NCBI RefSeq assembly: GCF_000807855.2
Contig: NZ_JRYR02000001.1
Location: forward strand, 4,776,070-4,840,069
Source of the DNA: Flammeovirga pacifica
Lineage (GTDB): Bacteria > Bacteroidota > Bacteroidia > Cytophagales > Flammeovirgaceae
Direction: 5' to 3'
Length of the DNA: 64,000 nt
The notes below the pieces were generated by a model. It did no database searches. It was given only the letters and a program-made list of their open reading frames with translations, and was not told the DNA's origin. Numbering within the stretch: position 1 is the stretch's first letter; each line of letters opens with the position of its first letter. The translations under genes and the position numbers were made by a program. Below are positions 7,754 through 15,711 of the stretch, piece by piece.

Positions 7754-8770
7754 ATGGCAACTTACCAAGAAATCAAACACAAATATTATATAGATCATAA
7801 AGAAGCTCATACATTTTTTGAACAGTTACATAGTCAAACTGGCGGAGAGCTTTTGAATGATAATAAAATACTCAAAATTAATAATGCAATAGGTAAAGTA
7901 CAGTTTCATCGTTTTATTCATTTTGATCAAATTAGATTAATTACCCAAAGATGTCACTTAAACGAGACGGTAAGTGTAGAGCATATTCCATCTGAAATTC
8001 AAAAAGATTACCTATTTTTTGTTTTACATAAAAGTGGTACGGTACATCATTTATTTAAAAATGATGAAACTATTTCTGTCTATGGAAAAGACAGTCAACA
8101 AGGGGTGGTGATTACTAATTTTATGTCTTCTTTGATAAACATAGGTGAGGAGGGATTACCTTCGGAATGGGCTACTATGGTGGTAAAAAAGTCTTTTATC
8201 ATAGATTTATTAGAGGATGTTCCAGAAGGTTTTGTTGATTTTATATTAAGTGATAAACATTGGTTACTATTCGAGCCTGTTAATTTTGCTATATCACAAT
8301 CTTTAAATGAAATTTTTAGTAATGAAGATGATTTTGCCTTTAATAACTTCAAAATCTACGGAAGAGCTATCGATTTAGTGGGGGAGTTGCTTAAACACAT
8401 GTCGAATAGAAATTTTGAGGATATAAGTAATCTAACACCTCAGGATGCTAAAAGAATGTTTGAGGTGAAAGACTATATTTGTCGTGACCTATCAATAACG
8501 CCTAGTTTAGAGGAAATATGTAAAGAATTTGGATTAAGTAGATCTAAATTGATAAGAGATTTTAAAACCGAATTTGGGGTGCCTGTCTATAAATTTTTCA
8601 ATAAGATGAGAATGCAATTGGCCAGAGAGTTATTGGTAGAAAAGCAATATTCAGTAACAGAAGTATCTCAGCATTTGGGTTTCAAGGGATTATCTAAATT
8701 TTCTGATGCCTTTAAGAAATTCTATAATATTTCTCCAAAATCTATGATTGAACAACATAAAATTAAATAA
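7754..8770 (+). CDS. AraC-family transcriptional regulator, paralog of the 2356 gene
   Basis: 338 residues with the same plan as the regulator at 2356-3378: a ~220-residue sensory half (FEQLHSQTGGELLND..., cupin-like strands) and a C-terminal double HTH (EICKEFGLSRSKLIRDFK and EVSQHLGFKGLSKFSDAFKK, then FYNISPKSM). It is divergent from the J-domain gene across 69 bp and ends in a strong bidirectional terminator. The target is unknown; I found no copy of the 21-bp operator near it. Confidence 0.92.
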   Translation: MATYQEIKHKYYIDHKEAHTFFEQLHSQTGGELLNDNKILKINNAIGKVQFHRFIHFDQIRLITQRCHLNETVSVEHIPSEIQKDYLFFVLHKSGTVHHLFKNDETISVYGKDSQQGVVITNFMSSLINIGEEGLPSEWATMVVKKSFIIDLLEDVPEGFVDFILSDKHWLLFEPVNFAISQSLNEIFSNEDDFAFNNFKIYGRAIDLVGELLKHMSNRNFEDISNLTPQDAKRMFEVKDYICRDLSITPSLEEICKEFGLSRSKLIRDFKTEFGVPVYKFFNKMRMQLARELLVEKQYSVTEVSQHLGFKGLSKFSDAFKKFYNISPKSMIEQHKIK

Positions 8771-8796
8771 GTTGTTCACATTTAGTGCTTTAAGGA

Positions 8797-8846
8797 ATAG
8801 AGTTATCAACATATGTGAATAAACTATGTTGATAACTCTATTTTTT
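8797..8846. terminator. Bidirectional terminator between AraC and head-GIN genes
   Basis: A 16-bp perfect stem, ATAGAGTTATCAACAT (8797-8812) with its complement at 8826-8841, followed by six T. Confidence 0.9.
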
Positions 8847-8854
8847 GTGAATTA

Positions 8855-9625
8855 TTAATCCATTTTCTTTAATGTACCTGATGATGATGTTTTTACATCA
8901 AAACTAGGAGAACCTTTATAATAAAGGCTGCCACTTGAGCTTAATTGACCTATTAGTGTTTTAGTAGCATGAATATAGGCACTTCCAGACGAGCTGATAG
9001 AAAAATTAGCATAAGAAACTTTTAATCTTTCTGCATTTAAGCGACCTGATGAGGATAAAGCACCTGAAATAGATGTTGCATTACCATCAAGAGAAATACT
9101 TCCACTACTACTTAATGCTGTAGTGACTTTTAATGCATTTACATGTTGTATCTCTACATCTCCTGAAGAAGATGTTTTAATATTTAGTTCATTATTTACC
9201 TCGGATACATCGTTAACTCTGATTTGACCACTTGATGAAGAGGATACTGAAAAGTTAGGTTGTATAATTTTATCAATATCAAGATCTCCCGAACTACTTA
9301 TACTTACTTTATTTAAGAAAGGAGTTGTAATGTAGATTTTTACAGAATGATCACTAAAAAGACGATCAAATTGAATCGCCCAATTTTTTCCACTTACTGT
9401 TGTTTTTAAGGCATTAACGGCATCTTCTTCACCTGTGACTCTTACCTCTACATCTTCGCCATAAGTAACGAATACATTCATAGAGCCTTTTACATCAATA
9501 CTTTCAAAAGCATCAAGGTACAATTGTTTTTCTATCACTGGCCCCTCTGCTTTTTTAGCAATAATACCGCAACTAGTAAGGGATACAATAATTAATAAAG
9601 ATAGTTGAATGAATATTTTTTTCAT
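8855..9625 (-). CDS. Head-GIN (DUF2807) domain lipoprotein
   Basis: 256 residues with a lipobox ending in TSCG (Cys19). The mature part is one right-handed beta-helix-like DUF2807/head-GIN domain with at least nine SSSG or SSG turns spaced about 17-25 residues apart, the hallmark of the family. Members are outer-membrane or surface proteins of Bacteroidota, often found with stress or envelope regulators; no enzymatic role is established. A 46-codon ORF lies 22 bp upstream on the same strand. Confidence 0.88.
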   Translation of the reverse strand: MKKIFIQLSLLIIVSLTSCGIIAKKAEGPVIEKQLYLDAFESIDVKGSMNVFVTYGEDVEVRVTGEEDAVNALKTTVSGKNWAIQFDRLFSDHSVKIYITTPFLNKVSISSSGDLDIDKIIQPNFSVSSSSSGQIRVNDVSEVNNELNIKTSSSGDVEIQHVNALKVTTALSSSGSISLDGNATSISGALSSSGRLNAERLKVSYANFSISSSGSAYIHATKTLIGQLSSSGSLYYKGSPSFDVKTSSSGTLKKMD

Positions 9626-9647
9626 GGTTGAAGTCTTTTATTAATAT

Positions 9648-9788
9648 TTAAGAGGAAAATGCAATTTGCTGAAGAATGGATTGATAAATCTTTTGAAATT
9701 CTTCTTTTTCAACTTTTTGAGAATTGACCTGAGCAACTTCAAATAAAGAAGTGTATTTAGAGGAAGTAGTGTGTTTTTTCTTTTTCAT
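9648..9788 (-). CDS. Possible 46-residue basic protein
   Basis: ATG at 9788-9786, TAA at 9650-9648. The product begins MKKKKHTTSSK and is otherwise polar (EEFQKIYQSILQQIAF). It lies 22 bp upstream of the head-GIN gene on the same strand and 134 bp beyond the stop of the STN protein, so it could be the first gene of a two-gene unit. No family is recognised and no Shine-Dalgarno site is seen. Coding status rests only on an uninterrupted frame and plausible spacing. Confidence 0.35.
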   Translation of the reverse strand: MKKKKHTTSSKYTSLFEVAQVNSQKVEKEEFQKIYQSILQQIAFSS

Positions 9789-9922
9789 TAGTGGATGAAT
9801 TTTACTTTAAAATCGTGCTTTCATATACATGACCCTTATAAAGAAAAATACCCCTACACGTTATCCGTTTTTTTTTGATTTATTTTAGAAACACTCTTAA
9901 AAAGTTACTGTCATAATATTTT

Positions 9923-11836
9923 TTACCATGTAAATTGTATTCCAAAATTGGCAGAAATCCACATTGGTCCACTTTCAAAATCATTTTTCCAAAAATGAGG
10001 AGGCACATTCATGGTTCTATTATCTAACACAGGACTCCAATTGACAGTAGGACCTGCTAAAATATTAATGTGTTTACCAATGGGTTGAACATATCTAATT
10101 TTAGTATTGATATAAAATGAAGTCCAATCGTTAAACTCATTATTAGAACTAATAATTGCACCAGCTTCTATGTTCAATCTTTTGAGTGGGAATGTACCGA
10201 TACCGTAACCAAATCCAGGCCCTTCTTTATGAAAGTCCGATTCGAAATTATATTTTAATTGGAAGTAGTTGTATAGTTTTTTTGATCCAGACCTAAAATA
10301 GAAGTTAGCCCAAGTGGTTTCATCCCCTTCTATACCCGCAGAATGATACCCGTCGCTATACCATGCAAAAAGTCCAATAGGTAATGCATTGGCACCTTTT
10401 TTCGCAGAATTGATCAAACCAATTTGTACTCCATTCATCTTTTTAGCATAGTTGTAAATACCAGCTATTTGTACCCCACTAATTGTATCAGTTACGGTAT
10501 TCGAGATACCAGCAACTTGTATTCCTCTAATTTTTTGACTGTAATTATAAATTCCAGACAGTTGCATTCCGTTCGATGTTTTTACAGTTGTACCTGTAAT
10601 ACCATTTATTTGAAGTCCGTTAAATTGGTCGGCATAACTATATATACCACCAATCTGAATACCGTTCACTTTTTTTGTTGTGGTAGCTACAATACCACCA
10701 ATTTGAATACCTGTTGTAGCCTTTAGAGATAAATCAGTAATGCCACCAACATGCAACCCAATAACAGAGTCTTTGGCAACATTTAAAATACCTCCTATGT
10801 TTATGCCGTTTACTTTCCCTAAATTATAGTTGGTAATACCACCAACTTGTAATCCGGTAACATCACCACCAACAATATTGGCTAATCCACCAACTTGAAA
10901 ACCCCTCATATTAAAACGATTGATATTGGCTAAACCTCCAATCTCTATCCCTTTAACACCTGCAGAATACCCCATCAAAGCATTAATAGAAAAACGATTT
11001 TCATAAGATCCGCCTAAGAAATTGGCATTACTTAAAAAAGGAACTAATGTAAATTGAAATACTCTTGTTTCCACTTGCTCGATGTTATTCGAAATGACAT
11101 CCACTTTTTTCGGAACAAATTTTTGGACGATACCCAATGTATGCGGGCTGGTTGCTGTTAAAGCAAAATCACTATCTATTGGTCCAGGCTGATCCAAATA
11201 AGGAGTGAGACTGACATTATATTTTATGAAATTGGTTTCTTTATCTGGGTCAAATTGTACCATAGTATCATAAAAACCTCTTCCTCTAAAAAAGACACCT
11301 TCATTTAGCTGTTCTACAGGAATTTCCATACGATAGTACCCCGTTGAATCTGTAAGTGTTAGAATTTTTTTACGGCTATCGTAAACAACTACATTTTCAA
11401 TTCCTTTTCCCGTCACCTCATCAATTACTTTTCCTATAAGCGGAATGTCTTCTTTTAAACGCTCTTGTTCAGCAGGAGTCAGACGTTTTTTGTCTTCCAT
11501 AGGACGAATCGTTAAAGTAAACGCTTCTCTTATGATAATATGAGAATTACCTACTTGTTTAAACTCATAAGCATCACCTAATACATCGTACAAAACATTT
11601 TCGATAGTTTTATTCTGAATCTTTTTAGAAATCAACTGGTTTTTATCGATGATGGAAGAATTGTAGGAGAATAAGAAGCCACCCTTATTGGATATGATGG
11701 ATAAGGCATCTTCAATAGGTTCATTTTTAATATTGATACTAATGACTCTGTTCAATAAGCTTTCGTTATCTGCAGCAATGGTATAGGAAGAAATGAAAAC
11801 GAAGAAAGTCAAGAATTTGATGATACAATTTTTCAT
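9923..11836 (-). CDS. STN-domain surface protein with GxQIGG solenoid repeats
   Basis: 637 residues. Signal peptide 1-22; STN (secretin/TonB N-terminal) domain about 30-105; carboxypeptidase-regulatory-like beta domain about 131-212; twelve 15-16-residue repeats (VxGIQIGGI) from 293 to 490; and a C-terminal ~145 residues that look like membrane beta strands ending in aromatic FTW. The repeats resemble the LA_2272-type surface repeats of Leptospira and Bacteroidota. The start overlaps the FecR stop by one base (TAATG), so it is the third gene of the sigma/FecR operon. An STN domain normally receives the FecR signal from a TonB receptor; here no TonB plug domain is visible. Confidence 0.82.
   Translation of the reverse strand: MKNCIIKFLTFFVFISSYTIAADNESLLNRVISINIKNEPIEDALSIISNKGGFLFSYNSSIIDKNQLISKKIQNKTIENVLYDVLGDAYEFKQVGNSHIIIREAFTLTIRPMEDKKRLTPAEQERLKEDIPLIGKVIDEVTGKGIENVVVYDSRKKILTLTDSTGYYRMEIPVEQLNEGVFFRGRGFYDTMVQFDPDKETNFIKYNVSLTPYLDQPGPIDSDFALTATSPHTLGIVQKFVPKKVDVISNNIEQVETRVFQFTLVPFLSNANFLGGSYENRFSINALMGYSAGVKGIEIGGLANINRFNMRGFQVGGLANIVGGDVTGLQVGGITNYNLGKVNGINIGGILNVAKDSVIGLHVGGITDLSLKATTGIQIGGIVATTTKKVNGIQIGGIYSYADQFNGLQINGITGTTVKTSNGMQLSGIYNYSQKIRGIQVAGISNTVTDTISGVQIAGIYNYAKKMNGVQIGLINSAKKGANALPIGLFAWYSDGYHSAGIEGDETTWANFYFRSGSKKLYNYFQLKYNFESDFHKEGPGFGYGIGTFPLKRLNIEAGAIISSNNEFNDWTSFYINTKIRYVQPIGKHINILAGPTVNWSPVLDNRTMNVPPHFWKNDFESGPMWISANFGIQFTW
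10367..10960 (-). repeat. Twelve coding repeats of 45-48 bp
   Basis: Internal repeat of the STN protein, one unit per 15 or 16 codons, with the conserved core G-(I/V/L)-Q-(I/V)-G-G-(I/L). Glycines fall at residues 296, 312, 328, 344, 360, 376, 392, 407, 423, 438, 454 and 469. Such regularity predicts a beta-solenoid. Confidence 0.88.
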
Positions 11837-12804
11837 TAATCTACTAAATACTGCTTATCGGCTGTTTTTTGAACTCTTAAATTTAGGGTCACTTCTAATA
11901 CTTGGAAAATACTCTCAATGCTATCATGATCGAAAGAACTAGTAATATTTTTCTGATACAAGTTCTCATTATTCACTTCAATATTCACTTGATAAGCATT
12001 TTCTATAGTGGAGATCACTTCTTGGAAAGGCGCGTCCTTGAATTCTAATTGCTGATCTTTCCAGAACATTTCATTGATCACATTCACTTCTTGCTCGGAA
12101 GGACTTGCTGTGTTGGGTTCATAAATACCTTTTTTCCCTTTAGGAAGTAATACATATTCTTTATTAGGAGCTGTGAGTTTTACCAAACCTTCCGTTACAG
12201 TAACAGTAACTTTATTATTAAGTGTATTTACATTAAACTTCGTACCTAATACCGTCACATCACCATATTTTGTGTGGACTATGAAGGGTTGATTTTCGTT
12301 ATGACTTACTTCAAAATAAGCCTCCCCATCTAATGTCATTTCTCGAGAATTACCTTCAAAAGATTGTACAGCTAGTGCACTTTGTTGATTTAAAGTAATG
12401 ATAGAACCATCATTTAAAGTGTCAAGTAATGGTGTATCCTGACTTTCTATTTTAGTGTATAATGTATCTTGAGTGGTATCGTCTTGTTGAAAAAAGCGAA
12501 TACCCAAAAATAACAATAACATTGCGGCAACAACCGCTGAAATAGTTTGCCAAGGTATGAATTTGATAGTTTTTTGAGGCTTTTTGTCTATCTCAAGAGA
12601 CATTTTATTCCATGCCTTATCTATATCCACCTCAACTTTAAGTTGGTGTGTAGCTTCCCATACAGCCTTCATTCCTTCAAAATGAAGCTGATGTTCATTG
12701 CTTTCTTTCATCCATTCTTGCAGTTGAATTTCCTCCTTAGGGGAAATCTCTCCAGAAAGATGTTTAGCAATTAATATATCTTCTATTTTTTGATTCTCTT
12801 CCAT
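11836..12804 (-). CDS. FecR-family anti-sigma factor
   Basis: 322 residues. An N-terminal cytoplasmic sigma-binding part (~1-80) is followed by one membrane helix (about 85-104, ISAVVAAMLLLFLGIRFF). Then come the periplasmic FecR domain (LNDGSIITLNQQSALAV, LDGEAYFEVSHNENQPFIVHT, VLGTKFNVNT) and a C-terminal DUF4974 domain resembling an STN fold. It binds the ECF sigma factor encoded 41 bp upstream and relays a signal from the outer-membrane STN protein encoded next. All three are in one operon. Confidence 0.93.
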   Translation of the reverse strand: MEENQKIEDILIAKHLSGEISPKEEIQLQEWMKESNEHQLHFEGMKAVWEATHQLKVEVDIDKAWNKMSLEIDKKPQKTIKFIPWQTISAVVAAMLLLFLGIRFFQQDDTTQDTLYTKIESQDTPLLDTLNDGSIITLNQQSALAVQSFEGNSREMTLDGEAYFEVSHNENQPFIVHTKYGDVTVLGTKFNVNTLNNKVTVTVTEGLVKLTAPNKEYVLLPKGKKGIYEPNTASPSEQEVNVINEMFWKDQQLEFKDAPFQEVISTIENAYQVNIEVNNENLYQKNITSSFDHDSIESIFQVLEVTLNLRVQKTADKQYLVD

Positions 12805-12845
12805 AGTTATTATTAGGACACTTCATCATTATTTTACCCCTATTC

Positions 12846-13502
12846 TTATTCAAAAAAGAAGGAGAAAAAGGCAATAATTATTGAAATGAATGAGGAAAGT
12901 TCTGTTTTTAAATATTTCAATGCAGAAGACATCTGATTTTCTACTGTCTTAACACTGATGTTTAATTGAGTAGCAATTTCTGAATATTTTAATCCTTCGA
13001 AACGACTTAACAGAAAAATGTTTTTCCTTTTATCAGGCATTTGATTAATGGCTGATTGAATTTTATCATCTAATTCAGAAGCTTCAAGGTCTTCTTCTAC
13101 ATGTTGCGAAGAAGAAGTATGATCCACGTGTACTTTATAGTTTTCTTTTACTTCAGTATGACGAATCACATTGAGACATTTATTTCTTACAGCCCTAAAG
13201 AGATAGGCCTCAAGAGAGGTATCGATATCTATTTGTTCTTTTTGTTCCCACAGTTTTATCAAGACATCATGAACTACATCTTCAGATGCCTGAATATCCT
13301 TTAGGAATGTATTAGCGTAGGCACATAATTTAGGGTATTGTGCCTTAAACAACACCTCGAACTGTTCTTTAGAAATGATTTCTTTTACCAATACTATTCT
13401 ATTTAATTCGAATTTAGTTTTTGATTCTTCACCTAAGCATGCAATATAGGTATATTCAAAATTTATTACCTTTAAACCTGAGTTTGATAAAAAAATATTC
13501 AC
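12846..13502 (-). CDS. ECF RNA polymerase sigma factor
   Basis: Up to 218 residues. Region 2 (FEVLFKAQYPKLCAYA... ASEDVVHDVLIKLWE) and region 4 (INQMPDKRKNIFLLSR, YSEIATQLNISVKTVENQM) are complete; the protein ends in a hydrophobic FFSFFFE tail common in Bacteroidota FecI-type factors. The first ~37 residues are not conserved. ATG 13502 is the only upstream ATG in frame, but a TTG at about residue 38 could be the true start. It directs polymerase to its own operon or to envelope genes when released by FecR. Confidence 0.88.
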   Translation of the reverse strand: MNIFLSNSGLKVINFEYTYIACLGEESKTKFELNRIVLVKEIISKEQFEVLFKAQYPKLCAYANTFLKDIQASEDVVHDVLIKLWEQKEQIDIDTSLEAYLFRAVRNKCLNVIRHTEVKENYKVHVDHTSSSQHVEEDLEASELDDKIQSAINQMPDKRKNIFLLSRFEGLKYSEIATQLNISVKTVENQMSSALKYLKTELSSFISIIIAFFSFFFE

Positions 13503-13594
13503 ATTTAGTCATTTTTTTAGCCAGAAAATACATTTATCTATTTATGTGATTTATCCATACTCTTTTTTGTTCTGCAAACTTTAAAACGTTTTTC

Positions 13595-14374
13595 ATGTCA
13601 GATTTTTTAGTGTCGGTTACACCCACTTCAATTTTTTATTTTACTTATACTTGGATAGGGCTAGGGGTTATCACGTTCTTGTGCCTTTTTATTGGCAGGG
13701 TAACTGCTCCATTTGGAAGACATTCCAGAACAGATTGGGGACCCATGATTTCTAATTCTTGGGGTTGGTTTTTTATGGAGATTATCTCTCCCATTGGATT
13801 GTGGATTGGCTTTTATATAGGAAGTAATGCTTTTGAAGATTACTCTTTATGGTCTCTAGTAGGTATGAGTTTATGGACCCTACATTATATTAATAGGACT
13901 TTTATTTTTCCTTTTAGAATGCCCAATCAGAAAAAGAAAATGCCCATGATAATCATGTCATCTGCTATTTTTTTTAATTCGATTAATGGGACGTTGAATG
14001 GTCTTTTTTTAGGCTATCAGTGGTTTGAAAATATAGAATGGCTAAGAATTGTAGGAGTAGGTCTTTTTGGAATAGGTATGTGGATTAATATTAAATCCGA
14101 TAATATACTTCTTTCATTAAGAAAGCCTGGTGAAAGTCATTATGTGATACCTAAAGGATTTTTATTTGAAAAAGTTACATCGCCTAATCTATTAGGTGAA
14201 ATAATAGAATGGACAGGCTTTTTCTTGATTGTTCCAAGTTATGCATCACTTAGTTTTTTGATATGGACATTAGCGAACTTATTACCTCGAGCAAGGGATC
14301 ATTTTGAATGGTACATTAATAAATTTGAAGATTTCCCAAAAGATCGAAAGGTCATTTTCCCTTTTCTTTATTAA
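13595..14374 (+). CDS. Steroid 5-alpha-reductase-like membrane enzyme
   Basis: 259 residues, six or seven membrane segments. The C-terminal half carries the family signature in order: LRKPGE (175-180), YVIPKGFLFE (183-192), SPNLLGEIIEW (196-206). This is the 3-oxo-5-alpha-steroid 4-dehydrogenase C-terminal domain, which binds NADPH and reduces an enone double bond. Eukaryotic members act on steroids or polyprenols; the bacterial substrate is unknown and may be a sterol-like, hopanoid or polyprenoid lipid. It is divergent from the sigma gene over 92 bp. Confidence 0.85.
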   Translation: MSDFLVSVTPTSIFYFTYTWIGLGVITFLCLFIGRVTAPFGRHSRTDWGPMISNSWGWFFMEIISPIGLWIGFYIGSNAFEDYSLWSLVGMSLWTLHYINRTFIFPFRMPNQKKKMPMIIMSSAIFFNSINGTLNGLFLGYQWFENIEWLRIVGVGLFGIGMWINIKSDNILLSLRKPGESHYVIPKGFLFEKVTSPNLLGEIIEWTGFFLIVPSYASLSFLIWTLANLLPRARDHFEWYINKFEDFPKDRKVIFPFLY

Positions 14375-14517
14375 TATTTGATGGATGAAAAGAGTAAACG
14401 ATCATTTATTAGAAATGGCTCAATTAAGGTCTGAAAGGAATTTTTTTAGAGCGAAAGAGCGTATCATATCAAGTAATCTAATTATAATGTTTCATTAACG
14501 AAGTTAATATCAGGCTT

Positions 14518-14551
14518 TTGTTTCTTTTCTAGAATATCTTTTTTATCTTTG
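14518..14551 (+). promoter_or_regulatory. Bacteroidota-type promoter of rplS
   Basis: TTG (14518-14520, within TTTTG) followed after 23 bp by TATCTTTG (14544-14551), matching the -33 TTG / -7 TAnnTTTG consensus, 38 bp before the ATG. Confidence 0.6.
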
Positions 14552-14589
14552 CATCTCTAAAAATTTTGTACGATAAATTTTATCAAACA

Positions 14590-14943
14590 ATGGATTTAAT
14601 TAAAAAAGTTGAAAAGGATTTTTCATCCGAAATGGAGAAACATCCCGCTTTCGGCGCAGGTGATACGGTAGACGTACACGTAAAAATTAAAGAGGGTAAC
14701 AAGGAGCGTATTCAAAAGTTCCAAGGTACAGTTATCCAACGTCGTAATAAGGGTTCTTTAGGTGAAACTTTCACTGTTCGTAAGATCTCTAACGGTATTG
14801 GTGTAGAGCGTATCTTCCCTTTAAACTCACCAAACATCGACAAGATCGAAGTATTGAGAAAAGGTAAAGTAAGAAGAGCAAGATTATTCTACTTACGTGG
14901 TCGTTATGGTAAGGCTGCTAAAGTTAGAGAAAGAAGATTCTAA
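14590..14943 (+). CDS. rplS: 50S ribosomal protein L19
   Basis: 117 residues, the normal length. It sits at the 30S/50S interface. Diagnostic stretches are [46 protein letters not shown] and the basic tail [17 protein letters not shown] start it at ATG 14590 ([10 protein letters not shown]); a TTG eight codons earlier is in frame but would place the start only 15 bp after the promoter box. Single-gene unit with promoter and terminator; the usual trmD and rimM neighbours are not adjacent. Confidence 0.96.
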   Translation: MDLIKKVEKDFSSEMEKHPAFGAGDTVDVHVKIKEGNKERIQKFQGTVIQRRNKGSLGETFTVRKISNGIGVERIFPLNSPNIDKIEVLRKGKVRRARLFYLRGRYGKAAKVRERRF

Positions 14944-14977
14944 GCTTTTTGATCTTGGCTTTTTACCAAAGACATAC

Positions 14978-15011
14978 AAAGTCAGTTCCTTTAAGGGACT
15001 GACTTTTTTTG
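14978..15011 (+). terminator. Terminator of rplS
   Basis: Stem AAAGTCAGTTCC/GGGACTGACTTT with one wobble pair, followed by a run of T. Confidence 0.85.
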
Positions 15012-15078
15012 TACAAAAAAAAACATTTCCCCATAAGAGAAATAGTTTCTATTTTTATTACTAACCTTTGTTCAACAA

Positions 15079-15525
15079 TCAATTATTTTTTTCTCTTTTA
15101 CTGTTGATGATTAATTGCTTTATCGGGTCATAATCATCTGGTACTTCTATTATGCGATTATTGGATTGATATTGTTGGTAAGCCGATAACATTTCATGTT
15201 TTATTTGTGGTTCACTAGTAGATATATCAAGGTCTTGATGAGCACCTGATGTATTTGGAGAAATAAAATCTAACTCTAAAGCAGTTTGATTAAAGGGTTC
15301 CTCAAAAAATACGGGGATGTAATCATCCTCCTTAAAATCTAATCCAGAAAATTCAAGTGTATCTTTCGTCTTAAAGTCAAACCTTAATATCTGTATTGAC
15401 TCGTTTAATGCAAAACCTTCAATTTTTCCCTCACACAAGTTATTATCAAATGATAGAGTATTATTAGAAATGTGGCTACCTAGTTGATGTTGCCATTCTA
15501 AAAGAATAGGGATTTCAGTGTTCAT
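15079..15525 (-). CDS. Solo AraC-type N-terminal sensory domain (inferred)
   Basis: 148 residues, not a named family. Residues ~9-75 align by eye with the N-terminal sensory half of the two AraC regulators at 2356 and 7754: a Q-L-x-x-x-x-x-N turn, then EGKIEGFALNESIQILRF against GKVQFHRFIHFDQIRL, then a polar segment and a hydrophobic strand (IPVFFEE against YLFFVLH). No helix-turn-helix follows; the last ~70 residues are polar and end KREKNN. It could be a decayed regulator or a small partner that modulates an AraC protein. An unusual AGGAGA ribosome site precedes the ATG, inside a palindrome. Confidence 0.55.
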   Translation of the reverse strand: MNTEIPILLEWQHQLGSHISNNTLSFDNNLCEGKIEGFALNESIQILRFDFKTKDTLEFSGLDFKEDDYIPVFFEEPFNQTALELDFISPNTSGAHQDLDISTSEPQIKHEMLSAYQQYQSNNRIIEVPDDYDPIKQLIINSKREKNN

Positions 15526-15528
15526 ACT

Positions 15529-15546
15529 TATCTCCTATAGGAGATA
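15529..15546 (-). promoter_or_regulatory. Palindrome containing a strong Shine-Dalgarno site
   Basis: Perfect 18-base palindrome TATCTCCTATAGGAGATA ending 3 bp before the ATG at 15525. On the minus strand the right arm gives AGGAGA about 6 bp before the ATG; the left arm TCTCCT is its exact complement, so a transcript hairpin would hide the ribosome site. It could equally be a protein-binding operator. Confidence 0.5.
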
Positions 15547-15670
15547 TTATAAACTATCATTTTAAATAATAAATATACCTATTAAGATGTTATTAGTTAT
15601 ATTCTGAATTATTGAACTTCAAATTTATTTAAATAGATGAAAATGTATATCAGAATTATATCGAATCTAT

Positions 15671-15678
15671 TAGTTTTG
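15671..15678 (+). promoter_or_regulatory. Candidate -7 box for lpxH
   Basis: TAGTTTTG matches TAnnTTTG exactly, 33 bp before the lpxH ATG. No convincing -33 TTG is seen, so confidence is limited. Confidence 0.4.
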
Positions 15679-15711
15679 TAATTCAAATACGATCATACAC
15701 AATAAATATCT

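Noticed and set aside
7685-7810. Longer N terminus of the J-domain-like gene
   Set aside because: It would overlap the divergent AraC start and adds an atypical hydrophobic and polar mix; ATG 7684 gives a normal start.
10424-10726. Plus-strand 100-codon frame inside the solenoid repeats
   Set aside because: It is an antisense shadow of a repetitive coding region, with no initiation signals.
10367-10960. Regular 45-48-bp repeats as a CRISPR array
   Set aside because: The repeats are degenerate at the DNA level, have no spacers and stay in frame as twelve protein repeats of the STN protein.
14566-14589. TTG start of rplS eight codons upstream
   Set aside because: L19 proteins begin at the MDLIKKVE position, and the promoter box is only 15 bp from the TTG.
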